Shown here one piece after another: positions 1 to 7,426 of a stretch of 12,834 nucleotides of DNA (positions within the stretch are counted from its first letter, which is position 1; each line of letters starts with the position of its first letter). A program made the translations under genes and the position numbers. The DNA is taken from positions 1 through 12,834 of the forward strand of contig DASYMJ010000327.1 of assembly GCA_036009105.1 (NCBI GenBank), in the 5' to 3' direction. This DNA comes from JAFAVZ01 sp036009105 (lineage in GTDB: Bacteria; Acidobacteriota; Thermoanaerobaculia; Gp7-AA8). Below the pieces are notes generated by a model, which did not search any database, had not been told where the DNA came from, and worked only from the letters and a program-made list of their open reading frames with translations.

Positions 1-362
<362 letters not shown>

Positions 363-390
363 AAACGTGCAGCCTTGCGGCTGCTTTAAA
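363..390 (-). other. Hairpin immediately upstream of the 16S 5' end
   Basis: 369-374 (GCAGCC) and 379-384 (GGCTGC) pair perfectly around a 4-nt loop. TTTAAA at 385-390 can also pair with TTTAAA at 360-365 across a 3-nt bulge, so the stem can reach into the mature 16S end. In the precursor rRNA this would be a local leader hairpin, possibly a processing signal. The pairing is seen; the role is inferred. Confidence 0.6.
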
Positions 391-444
391 TGAAAGCCTG
401 ATATCTGACACCAATCGTGAACGACTGATGTGTTTTGTTATTCG

Positions 445-462
445 GTTCGTATTGATACGAAC
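445..462. other. Perfect 8-bp inverted repeat in the rRNA leader
   Basis: GTTCGTAT, a 2-nt spacer (TG), then ATACGAAC. It lies about 83-100 nt before the 16S start and about 250 nt after the predicted transcription start, so a leader RNA hairpin is more likely than a classical operator overlapping the promoter. It could be a processing or folding element of pre-16S rRNA. No family was recognised. Confidence 0.55.
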
Positions 463-543
463 TGTTCTTGTGAGATCGCTGCACGCGTTGCCGCGCGCAA
501 CTGACTCTCGTAGGAATCACGTTGTCTGTCTTGCTATCCTATT

Positions 544-558
544 CAGTTGTCAAAGAAC
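544..558 (-). promoter_or_regulatory. boxA antitermination element of the rRNA leader
   Basis: The minus strand reads GTTCTTTGACAACTG, very close to the boxA of bacterial rRNA leaders (for example TGTTCTTTGAAAACT in Firmicutes). In the family, boxA RNA binds NusB-NusE (S10) to load the antitermination complex that prevents Rho-dependent termination in rrn operons. It sits about 180 nt upstream of the 16S 5' end and downstream of the 721-749 promoter. A second, weaker boxA-like string (AGTTCTTTTCAAATC) lies at 681-695, nearer the promoter. Confidence 0.8.
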
Positions 559-570
559 CGACTTCCGTCG
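559..570 (-). promoter_or_regulatory. boxB-like hairpin with GNRA-type loop
   Basis: The minus strand reads CGAC-GGAA-GTCG: a 4-bp stem closed by a GGAA tetraloop of the GNRA class, ending one base before boxA. The order hairpin then boxA is the usual boxB-boxA layout of nut-like sites in rRNA leaders. The stem is short, so the structure is less certain than boxA itself. Confidence 0.5.
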
Positions 571-720
571 AAAGGGCGGCAAGATTGCCAGACCCTCCCG
601 TCCGTGTCAAGCGGAATGTTTCCGATCTCTCGAACTCATTCCGTCTGACGCGGACACCCGTAACTCACTGCTGCGTCGGGGATTTGAAAAGAACTGCCGG
701 AGGTACTGCAGGGACCGGCG

Positions 721-749
721 ATTCTACGGCTGGCCCGCCGCTTTGTCAA
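721..749 (-). promoter_or_regulatory. Sigma-70-type promoter of the rRNA operon
   Basis: On the minus strand, a perfect -35 TTGACA (744-749) and a -10 TAGAAT (721-726) are separated by exactly 17 nt. Transcription should begin near 714 and give a leader of about 350 nt that carries boxB, boxA and the hairpins before the 16S. Hexamers and spacing are seen directly; activity is inferred. No second promoter of comparable quality was found in the leader. Confidence 0.75.
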
Positions 750-1016
750 GCATCGCGTCGGGAACTTATACAACCTTTGCCCCTGCCTCGCTATTCCAAC
801 CGCCCCGCCCCAGCGTGGCGTCATCGTCGCGTCAAAGATCGGTGTTGCCTCGGGACCCGGCACAACGCCTCACCCCTTGCCTCTATTCCGTTCTTTTCCG
901 GCGGCTTCCGCCGCAGCCGAAGCTGCACAAGTCGTTGTGCAAACTCGGCTTACTGCTCACATTTTCGAAGATCAGGTCCCGCGCAGGGACCCCGGATAAC
1001 GGGGGAGGGGTAGGTC
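750..1016. other. Intergenic stretch with three hairpins, no gene seen
   Basis: This lies downstream of the membrane-protein gene and upstream of the rRNA promoter. Three inverted repeats are visible: CGGCGG/CCGCCG (899-904/908-913), TGCACAA/TTGTGCA (924-930/935-941) and GGTCCC/GGGACC (975-980/986-991). None is followed by a U-run in the direction of the operon, so none is a canonical intrinsic terminator, although they may protect the 3' end or assist Rho-dependent ending. Long open frames on the plus strand here give arginine- and proline-rich products with no domain and run into the antisense of the neighbouring gene. Confidence 0.5.
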
Positions 1017-3314
1017 CTATTCCACGGTTTGTGGCACCTGCCTCCGCGCGTACCAAACCAGCGCCAGGACCCCCGCCAAAGCCGCCCCAACGGCCGCGTA
1101 AAAGCTCCAAGACTGGTACCGCACGACGACCTCGGCGTGCCCCCGCGGCGCCCGGAACCCGAGAAACGCGCCGTTGACGCGGAAGAGCCCGCTCGCCTTC
1201 CCGTTGATCAGCACGCTCCACCAGCGCATGGCCGGCTGGCTGGAGGCGATGAGCGCCTCAGCCGGAGCATCGATCGCCAGCCGCAGCCGCGTCGCTCCCT
1301 CCTCCCGCACCGCAATCCGCACTCCTTCCGGATTGGCAAACACAGCCGGCAGCCCTTTCCCCTGCGCGATGGCAACCTCATGGAAGTCGCCGATCGTCCG
1401 CAACTCCGCCTCCCATTCCCCCGCCCCCACCCTCCGCACGAGCCGCGGCGCGAAAAAGCGCGGCAGGACTCCGCCGTTCTCGTACAGCTCGCCATCCACG
1501 CCGGCGTAGATCCGCCGCCACTTCCCGCCCAGCCCCGCGTTCGGCTCCGTCATCAGATAGCGGACGTTCAGAAAGTCGATGGCCGGATGCGCTGGGTCGG
1601 CGATCCGCTTCACATCGATGGAGGCATCCTCGATCTCCGCCACCCGGAAAAACCGCATGTAGTCCGCCCACTCCATCGGGTCACTCCCTCGGGGGTCCTG
1701 GAAGTGGTACTGCTCGGCCGCGTTCGGCAGCAGCACCCAGTCCAGCCCGAGCACGCGGTACGGCTCGGCCGGCGCGGCATGCTGCAGCGCGTCGATGATG
1801 GGCAGCCGCGGCACGTAGTAGCGGCACAACGCGATCGCGTTGTAATCAAAGGTGAAGAGGAAGAGCTCGATCGTGGTGAGGACCAGCGCCGCAACCGGCA
1901 GCCACCGCCGCGCTACCAACGCCACGATCCAAAAGAGAGCGAGCGCGGCGAGGCCGGCGATGGACCACCAGGTGAGCGTCTTCCCGAGCAGTTTGACGAA
2001 GACGTAGCCGCCGAGGGCGAAGACGGCGATGCTGCCCAGCGCGGCCCAGAGCAGGACCTCGCCGCGGAAGCGCTCCACAAGACGCGCGGCGATGAGGCCG
2101 ACGAGGAACGCGACGACGAAGCGCAGGCGGTCGTGCGCGATCCAGCCGAGGAGGGGGATGGCGTAGAAGACGCGGCCGAGCGGCGTCCAGGTCATGCTGA
2201 TGAGAAAGAAGACGATGGCGAGCAGGACGAGCAGCCGATCGCGACGAGTCGCGCCGCGGCTGAGCAGCGCGGGCGGGACCAGGACCATGACGATGAGGCC
2301 GAGGTAGACCGAGGCGACGTGCGTGTAGGACCAGTACCAGTTCCAGTTGCCGTGGGCCGGGTTGCCGAAGCCGTCTGGATTGAGCATGGCCCAGAGCGTG
2401 GTGAGGGGAAAGACGGGCAGCTGCTGCGCCTTCAGGGAGACGACGCGCAGGCTGACCAGCACCTGCTCGAGCACCGGCACCCAAGCCGGCGCGGCGATGA
2501 CGAGGCCGAGCAGCGAGGCGATCACGACGCGTAGGAGCGATCGGCGATTGGCGATCAGCGATCCGTCGATGGCAAGGACGGCGAGGACGCCGAGGACTAC
2601 GTGCACTACGCTTTCCGGATGGCCGCCGGCGAGGAGCGAAGCGATGACGAGCGCGAGCAGCACCACCGGTGCGGCGCGGCGTTGCTCCAGGCAGAGAAGC
2701 GTCGCATACGCGGCCGCGGGCAGCAGCAGCGTGACGGCGGTCATCGGGTAGTAGAGGAAGGCGTTGTTGAAGATGGCGAAGGCGAAGACGACGCTGGCCA
2801 GCATCGCCGCCGCATCGCCGACGCCCTCCCGTTTCGCGAACAGGTAGCCGAAGAGCAGGGCGACGAACAGCTTCACGCCGGCCATGGCCACGAGCTGTTT
2901 CGGCAACGGAACGAAGAGCGTCAGCAGGAAGAAGGGCGAGAACGGAGCGGACTGGCCGTTGCCGAGCAGCGGATAGCCGCAGAAGAGGTACGGGTTCCAG
3001 AGCGGGGCGCGACCGTGCGCAAAGTCTTCGCGGACGGTCTGCATCCAGGGGAGGATCTGCTTGACGGTGTCGTTGGTCAGATAGTTCTTCGACTGCACAT
3101 CGCCGAAGACACCGCGGTAGGGATAGCCGCGCACGATCTCGTCGAGCGGCACCGGGACGCCTGAGGTGAACACGCCGCGCACGACGAAGAGGAACGCGAG
3201 GACGAGGCAAAGGCCGACGATGCGCCAGGAAATGGGTTCCAGCCAGCGCCGCACGGCCAGGGTGATGAGGAGCGACGGCACCACAATGCCGAGCGCCGTC
3301 AGCACGACGATCAC
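1017..3314 (-). CDS. YfhO-like polytopic membrane protein (GT-C-like)
   Basis: 765 aa. About 14 predicted transmembrane segments fill roughly residues 1-470, then comes a soluble region of about 250 residues and a last membrane segment near the C terminus (around residues 735-755). The first large loop has the layout typical of the YfhO family: acidic and aromatic residues with N81-D82, then LPW (88-90) and PLWNPY (104-109) before a GYPLLGNGQ stretch. The C-terminal part ends with the W-x-x-x-x-NG, N-G-A-F-x-GF, Y-x-x-x-x-F pattern common in these proteins. YfhO relatives in Firmicutes help glycosylate cell-wall polymers using lipid-linked sugars; the substrate here is unknown. The GTG start overlaps the menE stop by 4 bases (GTGA) and has a strong GGAGGAG ribosome site 5 nt upstream. 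It is the last gene of the men operon, and nothing in its sequence links it to quinones. Confidence 0.82.
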   Translation of the reverse strand: MIVVLTALGIVVPSLLITLAVRRWLEPISWRIVGLCLVLAFLFVVRGVFTSGVPVPLDEIVRGYPYRGVFGDVQSKNYLTNDTVKQILPWMQTVREDFAHGRAPLWNPYLFCGYPLLGNGQSAPFSPFFLLTLFVPLPKQLVAMAGVKLFVALLFGYLFAKREGVGDAAAMLASVVFAFAIFNNAFLYYPMTAVTLLLPAAAYATLLCLEQRRAAPVVLLALVIASLLAGGHPESVVHVVLGVLAVLAIDGSLIANRRSLLRVVIASLLGLVIAAPAWVPVLEQVLVSLRVVSLKAQQLPVFPLTTLWAMLNPDGFGNPAHGNWNWYWSYTHVASVYLGLIVMVLVPPALLSRGATRRDRLLVLLAIVFFLISMTWTPLGRVFYAIPLLGWIAHDRLRFVVAFLVGLIAARLVERFRGEVLLWAALGSIAVFALGGYVFVKLLGKTLTWWSIAGLAALALFWIVALVARRWLPVAALVLTTIELFLFTFDYNAIALCRYYVPRLPIIDALQHAAPAEPYRVLGLDWVLLPNAAEQYHFQDPRGSDPMEWADYMRFFRVAEIEDASIDVKRIADPAHPAIDFLNVRYLMTEPNAGLGGKWRRIYAGVDGELYENGGVLPRFFAPRLVRRVGAGEWEAELRTIGDFHEVAIAQGKGLPAVFANPEGVRIAVREEGATRLRLAIDAPAEALIASSQPAMRWWSVLINGKASGLFRVNGAFLGFRAPRGHAEVVVRYQSWSFYAAVGAALAGVLALVWYARRQVPQTVE

Positions 3315-4327
3315 TTCAGCTCCTCCGCCAGCTTCGCGCGCAGCAGCTTGCCGAGCGACGAGCGCGGAATGGCCTCCACGCGATGCACCGCGCGGATGCG
3401 CTCGAACGGCAGCACGCGGTGGTTGAATGCTTCCACGACCGCGCCCGGTTCACCCGCGACGGCAAGATGGATGACGTGGCCGAGGCGCTCATCGGCGATG
3501 GCGACGAGCGCGGCATCGACGTCACCGCGCACCGCATCGAGGATGGCATCGAGACGGCGGAGATCGACCGATTCGCCGCCGATCTTGAGGAACTCTCCGC
3601 GACGGCCTGCCACCTCCAAAGCGCCACCCTCGACCCGGCCCACATCCTCGGAAACGAACCAACCACCGATCTTGGGATCGACGACGCCCTCCTCTGTCGC
3701 GTAGCCGGTGAGGAGCGAGGCGCCGCGGAACGCGAGGCGGCCGTCCGCCTCCACGCGCGCCTCCAGATGAGGCAGGACCTTGCCGTCGACGGCGATGGTC
3801 GAGCAGCACTCGGTCATGCCGTAGCTGGTGAAGAGCGGCCAGCCGAGGGCGCGCGCGGCTTCGGCCAGCTGCGGATCGAGCACGCCGCCGCCGACCAGCA
3901 CCGCGCGCAGCGTCTGCCGCGGACGCACGCCGCCGCGCACGAGATCGTGCAGCTGCGCCGGCACCACGGAGACGAGCGTGCAGTCGGTGCTGACGAACAG
4001 CTGCGGATCCCACGGCATGGCCAGCACGCGGCCGCGGGCGAGTTGCGCGCGGGCGAAGACGGCCAGGCCGCCGACGTGAAACGCCGGCAGCACGGAGCCC
4101 CACACGTCCTGCGCGCCCGCCTGGAAGTACTCGTTGAGCGCGGCGGCGGAGGCGAGGATCGCGACTTTGGAGAGCGCGACCAGCTTGACGGCGCCGCTCG
4201 AGCCGGAGGTGGCGATGAAGATGTGTGCGCCGAGCGGCGGCACGAGCCGCTCCAGGCGTGCGCGCTCCCCGTCCGGAAGGCGGGGGTTGAGGACGAGGTG
4301 CGAGTCGGGGCCGAAGAAGTCGATCAT
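3311..4327 (-). CDS. menE: o-Succinylbenzoate-CoA ligase (compact)
   Basis: 338 aa. It joins o-succinylbenzoate to CoA through an acyl-adenylate in the cytoplasm. Adenylate-forming (ANL) motifs in order: P-loop TSGSSGAVK (40-48), FHVGG (83-87), the adenine-binding YGMTE (169-173), the SEDVG region (226-230) with its conserved Asp, LKIGGESV (247-254), and the C-terminal catalytic Lys in PRSSLGK (K327). Typical MenE proteins are about 450-490 aa; here the segment before the P-loop is only about 40 residues, so most of the N-terminal subdomain is missing. Short MenE forms are known in some phyla, so this is probably active. The ATG overlaps the menC stop (ATGA) and has GGAAGAGG 5 nt upstream; the same frame stays open further upstream, but that part is the menC region in another frame. 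Confidence 0.93.
   Translation of the reverse strand: MIDFFGPDSHLVLNPRLPDGERARLERLVPPLGAHIFIATSGSSGAVKLVALSKVAILASAAALNEYFQAGAQDVWGSVLPAFHVGGLAVFARAQLARGRVLAMPWDPQLFVSTDCTLVSVVPAQLHDLVRGGVRPRQTLRAVLVGGGVLDPQLAEAARALGWPLFTSYGMTECCSTIAVDGKVLPHLEARVEADGRLAFRGASLLTGYATEEGVVDPKIGGWFVSEDVGRVEGGALEVAGRRGEFLKIGGESVDLRRLDAILDAVRGDVDAALVAIADERLGHVIHLAVAGEPGAVVEAFNHRVLPFERIRAVHRVEAIPRSSLGKLLRAKLAEELK
3320..3326 (-). promoter_or_regulatory. Strong Shine-Dalgarno site for the YfhO-like gene
   Basis: The minus strand reads GGAGGAG, then 5 nt, then GTG. It lies inside the 3' end of menE and fixes the GTG at 3314 as the start. Apart from GGAAGAGG before menE (4333-4340), the other genes of the operon have no convincing Shine-Dalgarno sequence, so independent initiation is best supported at this gene and menE. 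Confidence 0.75.
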
Positions 4328-5154
4328 GCGAGCCTCTTCCACGCCAGCCGCTCCAGCGCGTCGTCGAAGCCGATGCCGGTGCCGGATGGGGGGACGAGGC
4401 GCGCGCCATCGAGGCGGAGGCTCTCGCTGAATTCGTTCGGCTCGTAAAGGACGTGGGTGACCAGGCCGCAGATGTCGGTGGCGTGTTGCGCGGCGATGTA
4501 CGCGGCGTGCAACTGGCCGACCGGATGATCCATGTAGCTGGTGATGACGATGGGGCGCTCGTGGGAGCCGACTTCCTGCACCGCCGGCTTCACGATCCAT
4601 ACATCGACACCGTTCGTTTCAAAGCCGCGGTCGAGGGCGAGGCGGAGGCCGGTGCGCTCGCGGAGCATGCACCACGTAGCGGCGTCGTAAGGACAAGGGT
4701 CCTCGACGAAATCGACGCGGTCGGCCGGTAACGACTGCGCCACCTCCAGGAACTCGTCAGCGGAAAGCAGCGCGTTGTAGTCGATGCGCAGCCGCACGCG
4801 CTCCGGGATGCGCGCGCCGAACTTGATCTTCGCCACCTGGAACGCATCGGGCGGCTCCGGGCCGGGCCAGTGGCTCTCCGGAACCGTGACACCCTCGAAC
4901 AGCGACCGGCCGGCGGCACGAGCCGCGCCGTCCACGCGAGCAAACTCCAGCGATCGGCGCGTGAGCGAGGTCGTCTCGCCGCGCGCCAAACGCGCCAGCT
5001 GCACGTCCAGCGGATCGTCGCCCAGCTCCGGCCAGGGATGCACATCCGCCACGCCGCCATCCACGAGGATGAGCGCCCCCCGCCGCGGCGCGGCCCCCGC
5101 CAGCGCGCTGAGCGGCGCGCGCGGCACGAGGGTGTACTCGCTGACCAAGATCAC
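4324..5154 (-). CDS. menC: o-Succinylbenzoate synthase
   Basis: 276 aa from the GTG at 5154. An enolase-superfamily enzyme that dehydrates SHCHC to o-succinylbenzoate using a divalent metal. All expected catalytic residues are visible: the K-x-K pair in AKIKFG (K109, K111), metal ligands D125 (RIDYN), E151 (VEDP) and D175 (LALD), and the second base K189 (IVKP). It is shorter than E. coli MenC (about 320 aa); the N-terminal capping part is trimmed while the barrel motifs are intact. The GTG overlaps the menA stop in a GTGA, matching the other junctions of the operon; a TTG at 5148 is an alternative. No clear ribosome site precedes it, so it probably depends on coupling to menA. Confidence 0.92.
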   Translation of the reverse strand: MILVSEYTLVPRAPLSALAGAAPRRGALILVDGGVADVHPWPELGDDPLDVQLARLARGETTSLTRRSLEFARVDGAARAAGRSLFEGVTVPESHWPGPEPPDAFQVAKIKFGARIPERVRLRIDYNALLSADEFLEVAQSLPADRVDFVEDPCPYDAATWCMLRERTGLRLALDRGFETNGVDVWIVKPAVQEVGSHERPIVITSYMDHPVGQLHAAYIAAQHATDICGLVTHVLYEPNEFSESLRLDGARLVPPSGTGIGFDDALERLAWKRLA

Positions 5155-6008
5155 AGCAGCGATCCGATCACGAAGAGGATGCCGAAGGCCCATTCCAGCC
5201 CGCCGGCCATGGCCAGGCAGCCGTTCAGCTCCCGCCCGCGGCTGCGAGAGACGCGCCGCACCAGAGCGGCCGCGATGATGACGGCCAGCATCGGCAACGG
5301 CAGCCCGTGTTGCCGGCGCAGGAACACGATGATCGCCGTGCAGACGAACGGCAGGAAGGCGAAGAAGACGATTTCGGCGCGCGCAAAGCGCTCACCGAAG
5401 CGGACGGCCAGCGTCCGCTTGTTCGCCGCGGCGTCGTTCGGCAGGTCGCGCAGGTTGTTGATGGCGAGGATGACGATGGCCAGCGAGCCGGACGCCACGC
5501 CGCCCATGATCGCCTCCACCGGCCAGCTCAGCGCCTGCACGTAATACGTTCCGCCGACCGCGATCACGCCGAAGAACAGCATCACGAACAACTCGCCCAG
5601 GCCGTGGTAGGCCAGCGGATAGGGGCCGCCGGTGTAGGCGTATGCGGCGAGGATCGACGCGACGCCGATGGCCAGCAGCGGCCAGCCGCCGCGCAGCAGC
5701 AGCGGGATGCCGCAAACCACCGCCAGCGCAAAACAGACGTAAGCCCCCCGCATCACCGCCTCGGCGCTCAAGAGGCCGGCGGACGTCACGCGCAGCGGCC
5801 CGAGGCGCTCCCCGGTGTCCGCGCCTTTCTCAAAGTCGAGCGCGTCGTTGACGAAGTTCGTCCCGATCTGGATCAGCACCGCGCCGGCGAGGGTGAAGAA
5901 GAGCAGCCACCACTGCAGCGGGCGCGGCGCCAGCGCGGCGCCGATCATCACCGGCACCACGGCGGCGGCGAGCGTCTTGGGGCGCGCGGCGGCGATCCAG
6001 GGCGTCAC
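5151..6008 (-). CDS. menA: 1,4-Dihydroxy-2-naphthoate polyprenyltransferase
   Basis: 285 aa integral membrane protein of the UbiA superfamily; it replaces the DHNA carboxyl group with a polyprenyl chain to give demethylmenaquinone. The first Asp-rich motif is NDALDFEKGAD (54-64), and the second is NNLRDLPND (184-192) followed by ANKRTLAVRFG, as in typical MenA. The N terminus TPWIAAARPKTL is also family-like. About eight or nine hydrophobic segments are visible. The GTG at 6008 overlaps the menB stop by 4 bases. The frame stays open upstream to 6443, but that part is antisense-like sequence within menB and is rejected as an extension. No Shine-Dalgarno sequence precedes the GTG. Confidence 0.95.
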   Translation of the reverse strand: MTPWIAAARPKTLAAAVVPVMIGAALAPRPLQWWLLFFTLAGAVLIQIGTNFVNDALDFEKGADTGERLGPLRVTSAGLLSAEAVMRGAYVCFALAVVCGIPLLLRGGWPLLAIGVASILAAYAYTGGPYPLAYHGLGELFVMLFFGVIAVGGTYYVQALSWPVEAIMGGVASGSLAIVILAINNLRDLPNDAAANKRTLAVRFGERFARAEIVFFAFLPFVCTAIIVFLRRQHGLPLPMLAVIIAAALVRRVSRSRGRELNGCLAMAGGLEWAFGILFVIGSLL

Positions 6009-6826
6009 GGGAATCTCGGGAACTTGTCGAAGGCCGGCTTCCGCTTCTCCACGTACGCGTTCCGCCCCTCCTGCGCCTCCTCGGACAAGTAATAAAGGAG
6101 CGTCGCGTTGCCGGCGAAGTCGAGCAGGCCGATCTGGCCGTCGCAATCGGCGTTCATCGCCGCCTTCACGCAGCGCAACGCCATCGGGGAGAGGGCGAGC
6201 ATCTCCCGGCACCATTGCAGCGTCTCTTCTTCCAGTTTTTCGAGAGGCACCACGGTGTTGACCAGGCCCATCTCCAGAGCCTGCTGCGCGTCGTATTGGC
6301 GGCAGAGGAACCAGATCTCGCGCGCCTTCTTTTGGCCGACGATGCGGGCCAGATAGGAGGAGCCGAGGCCGCCGTCGAAGGAGCCGACGCGGGGGCCGGT
6401 CTGGCCGAAGCGGGCGTTGTCCGCGGCGATGGTGAGGTCGCACACGACGTGCAGCACGTGGCCGCCGCCGATGGCGTAGCCGGCGACCATGGCGATGACC
6501 GGCTTGGGCAGGCTGCGGATCTGCTTCTGCACGTCGAGGATGTTCAGGCGCGGCACGCCCTTGGCGTCGATGTAGCCGGCCTTGCCGCGCACCCGCTGGT
6601 CGCCGCCGGAGCAGAAGGCGTCCGGCCCTTCGCCGGTGAGGATGATGACGCCGAGCTCCCCGTCGTCGCGGGCGAGGTCGAACGCTTCCTTCAGCTCGGC
6701 CACGGTCTGGGGCCGGAAGGCGTTGCGGACTTTGGGACGGTTGATGGTGATCTTGGCGATGACGTCGGCGGTGCGCTCGTAGCGGATGTCGGTGAATTCT
6801 TTGAGAGGGGTCCAGGTCTCAGCCAT
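6005..6826 (-). CDS. menB: 1,4-Dihydroxy-2-naphthoyl-CoA synthase
   Basis: 273 aa, crotonase superfamily. It closes the second ring by converting o-succinylbenzoyl-CoA to DHNA-CoA. Visible: substrate-CoA region with SGGDQ (73-77), oxyanion-hole segment GGGH (120-123), and GQTGPRVGSFDGG (141-153), whose Ser149 and Asp151 match the conserved catalytic area. Gly144 corresponds to the position that is Gly in E. coli-type (type I, bicarbonate-using) MenB and Asp in the mycobacterial type, so a bicarbonate cofactor is predicted. The C-terminal half is close to E. coli MenB as remembered (REIWFLCRQYDA, NADCDGQ). It starts 12 nt after the menH stop, the widest gap in the operon, with no visible ribosome site. 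Confidence 0.97.
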   Translation of the reverse strand: MAETWTPLKEFTDIRYERTADVIAKITINRPKVRNAFRPQTVAELKEAFDLARDDGELGVIILTGEGPDAFCSGGDQRVRGKAGYIDAKGVPRLNILDVQKQIRSLPKPVIAMVAGYAIGGGHVLHVVCDLTIAADNARFGQTGPRVGSFDGGLGSSYLARIVGQKKAREIWFLCRQYDAQQALEMGLVNTVVPLEKLEEETLQWCREMLALSPMALRCVKAAMNADCDGQIGLLDFAGNATLLYYLSEEAQEGRNAYVEKRKPAFDKFPRFP

Positions 6827-6838
6827 AGCGCGCGCACA

Positions 6839-7426
6839 CTACTGCGGCGCGGCGAATTCGCGCAAGCGAGCCGCGAACGCCTCGGGCTGCTCCCACGGCA
6901 CGCGGTGGCCGGCGTTCTCCGCGATCCACAGCTGCCCGTGCTTCGTGCGCCGTGCGGCCCTCTGCGCAATCTCGACGTACTTGCGGTCTCGCGCGCCGGC
7001 GATCCACAGCACCGGGATGTCGATTCTCTCCAGCTCTGGCGGAGGCAGCACCGCCGCCGACCACTCGCGCAACGCCCGCACCAGCGCCTTCCGATCAAAG
7101 TCCTCCTCCCGCCGTTCCAGGTGATGGCCACCGAAGAGCGGCTGCGCGTGCCACGCTCGCATCAGCTCGTCCCATGGCTCGGTCTTGAAGCGCTCGGCCC
7201 AGGGCGAAGGCTCGGTCCGATCGATGCCCGCCGAGACGATGACCGCCTTGCGGTAGCGCGCGCCGTCCAGCAGGGCGCGCAAGGCGAGGCGGCCGCCCAT
7301 GGAGTAGCCGAGCAGCACGTCACCTTCGCGCGGGATCTCTTCTTCCCAGAGGTTGACCGCTCTCACCTCGCCTAAAAAGTCCCAATCGGAGGGGAGCCCG
7401 AGGAAGCCGTGGAGGGCGGTGATCAT
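6839..7426 (-). CDS. menH: SHCHC synthase, alpha/beta hydrolase fold
   Basis: 195 aa. It eliminates pyruvate from SEPHCHC to give SHCHC. The HGFLG segment (6-10), the nucleophile elbow GYSMGGR with Ser42, an Asp at 147 (GARDRKY) and His174 (NAGHRVPWEQP) make up the expected Ser-Asp-His triad. It is shorter than E. coli MenH (252 aa), mainly through short loops and cap. The ATG at 7426 overlaps the menD stop (ATGA). The frame is open upstream, but that is menD sequence in another frame. The assignment relies on the triad plus position between menD and menB; alone it would only be an alpha/beta hydrolase. Confidence 0.9.
   Translation of the reverse strand: MITALHGFLGLPSDWDFLGEVRAVNLWEEEIPREGDVLLGYSMGGRLALRALLDGARYRKAVIVSAGIDRTEPSPWAERFKTEPWDELMRAWHAQPLFGGHHLERREEDFDRKALVRALREWSAAVLPPPELERIDIPVLWIAGARDRKYVEIAQRAARRTKHGQLWIAENAGHRVPWEQPEAFAARLREFAAPQ

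Noticed and set aside
581..610. Second rRNA promoter: TTGACA (605-610) with AATCTT (581-586)
   Set aside because: The -35 is perfect, but the -10 matches only 3 of 6 and the spacer is 18 nt. Its start would fall only a few bases before the boxB hairpin. A weak P2 cannot be excluded, but it is not supported enough to annotate.
899..991. Hairpins as intrinsic terminators of the operon
   Set aside because: Each stem is short and none is followed by a run of U on the minus strand; after the 899-913 stem the bases are GAAAAGAACG. They are kept only as structural observations.
428..1177. 249-codon open frame on the plus strand across the rRNA leader
   Set aside because: It overlaps the rRNA promoter, boxA and hairpins and runs into the antisense of the YfhO-like gene. 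The product is basic and low in complexity, with no family resemblance. An internal frame (522-1013) is rejected for the same reasons.
1029..2534. 501-codon open frame on the plus strand opposite the YfhO-like gene
   Set aside because: Antisense shadow: very rich in Arg, Asp, Glu and Pro, no domain, and the opposite strand encodes a well-formed polytopic membrane protein.
3383..4447. 354-codon open frame on the plus strand opposite menE
   Set aside because: Antisense of menE and the end of menC; His/Arg/Glu-rich composition with no domain. menE motifs on the other strand are unambiguous.
6009..6443. N-terminal extension of menA to 430 codons
   Set aside because: The added part is the menB region read in another frame and has no membrane segments. 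MenA family proteins begin just as this one does at the GTG in the 4-base overlap.
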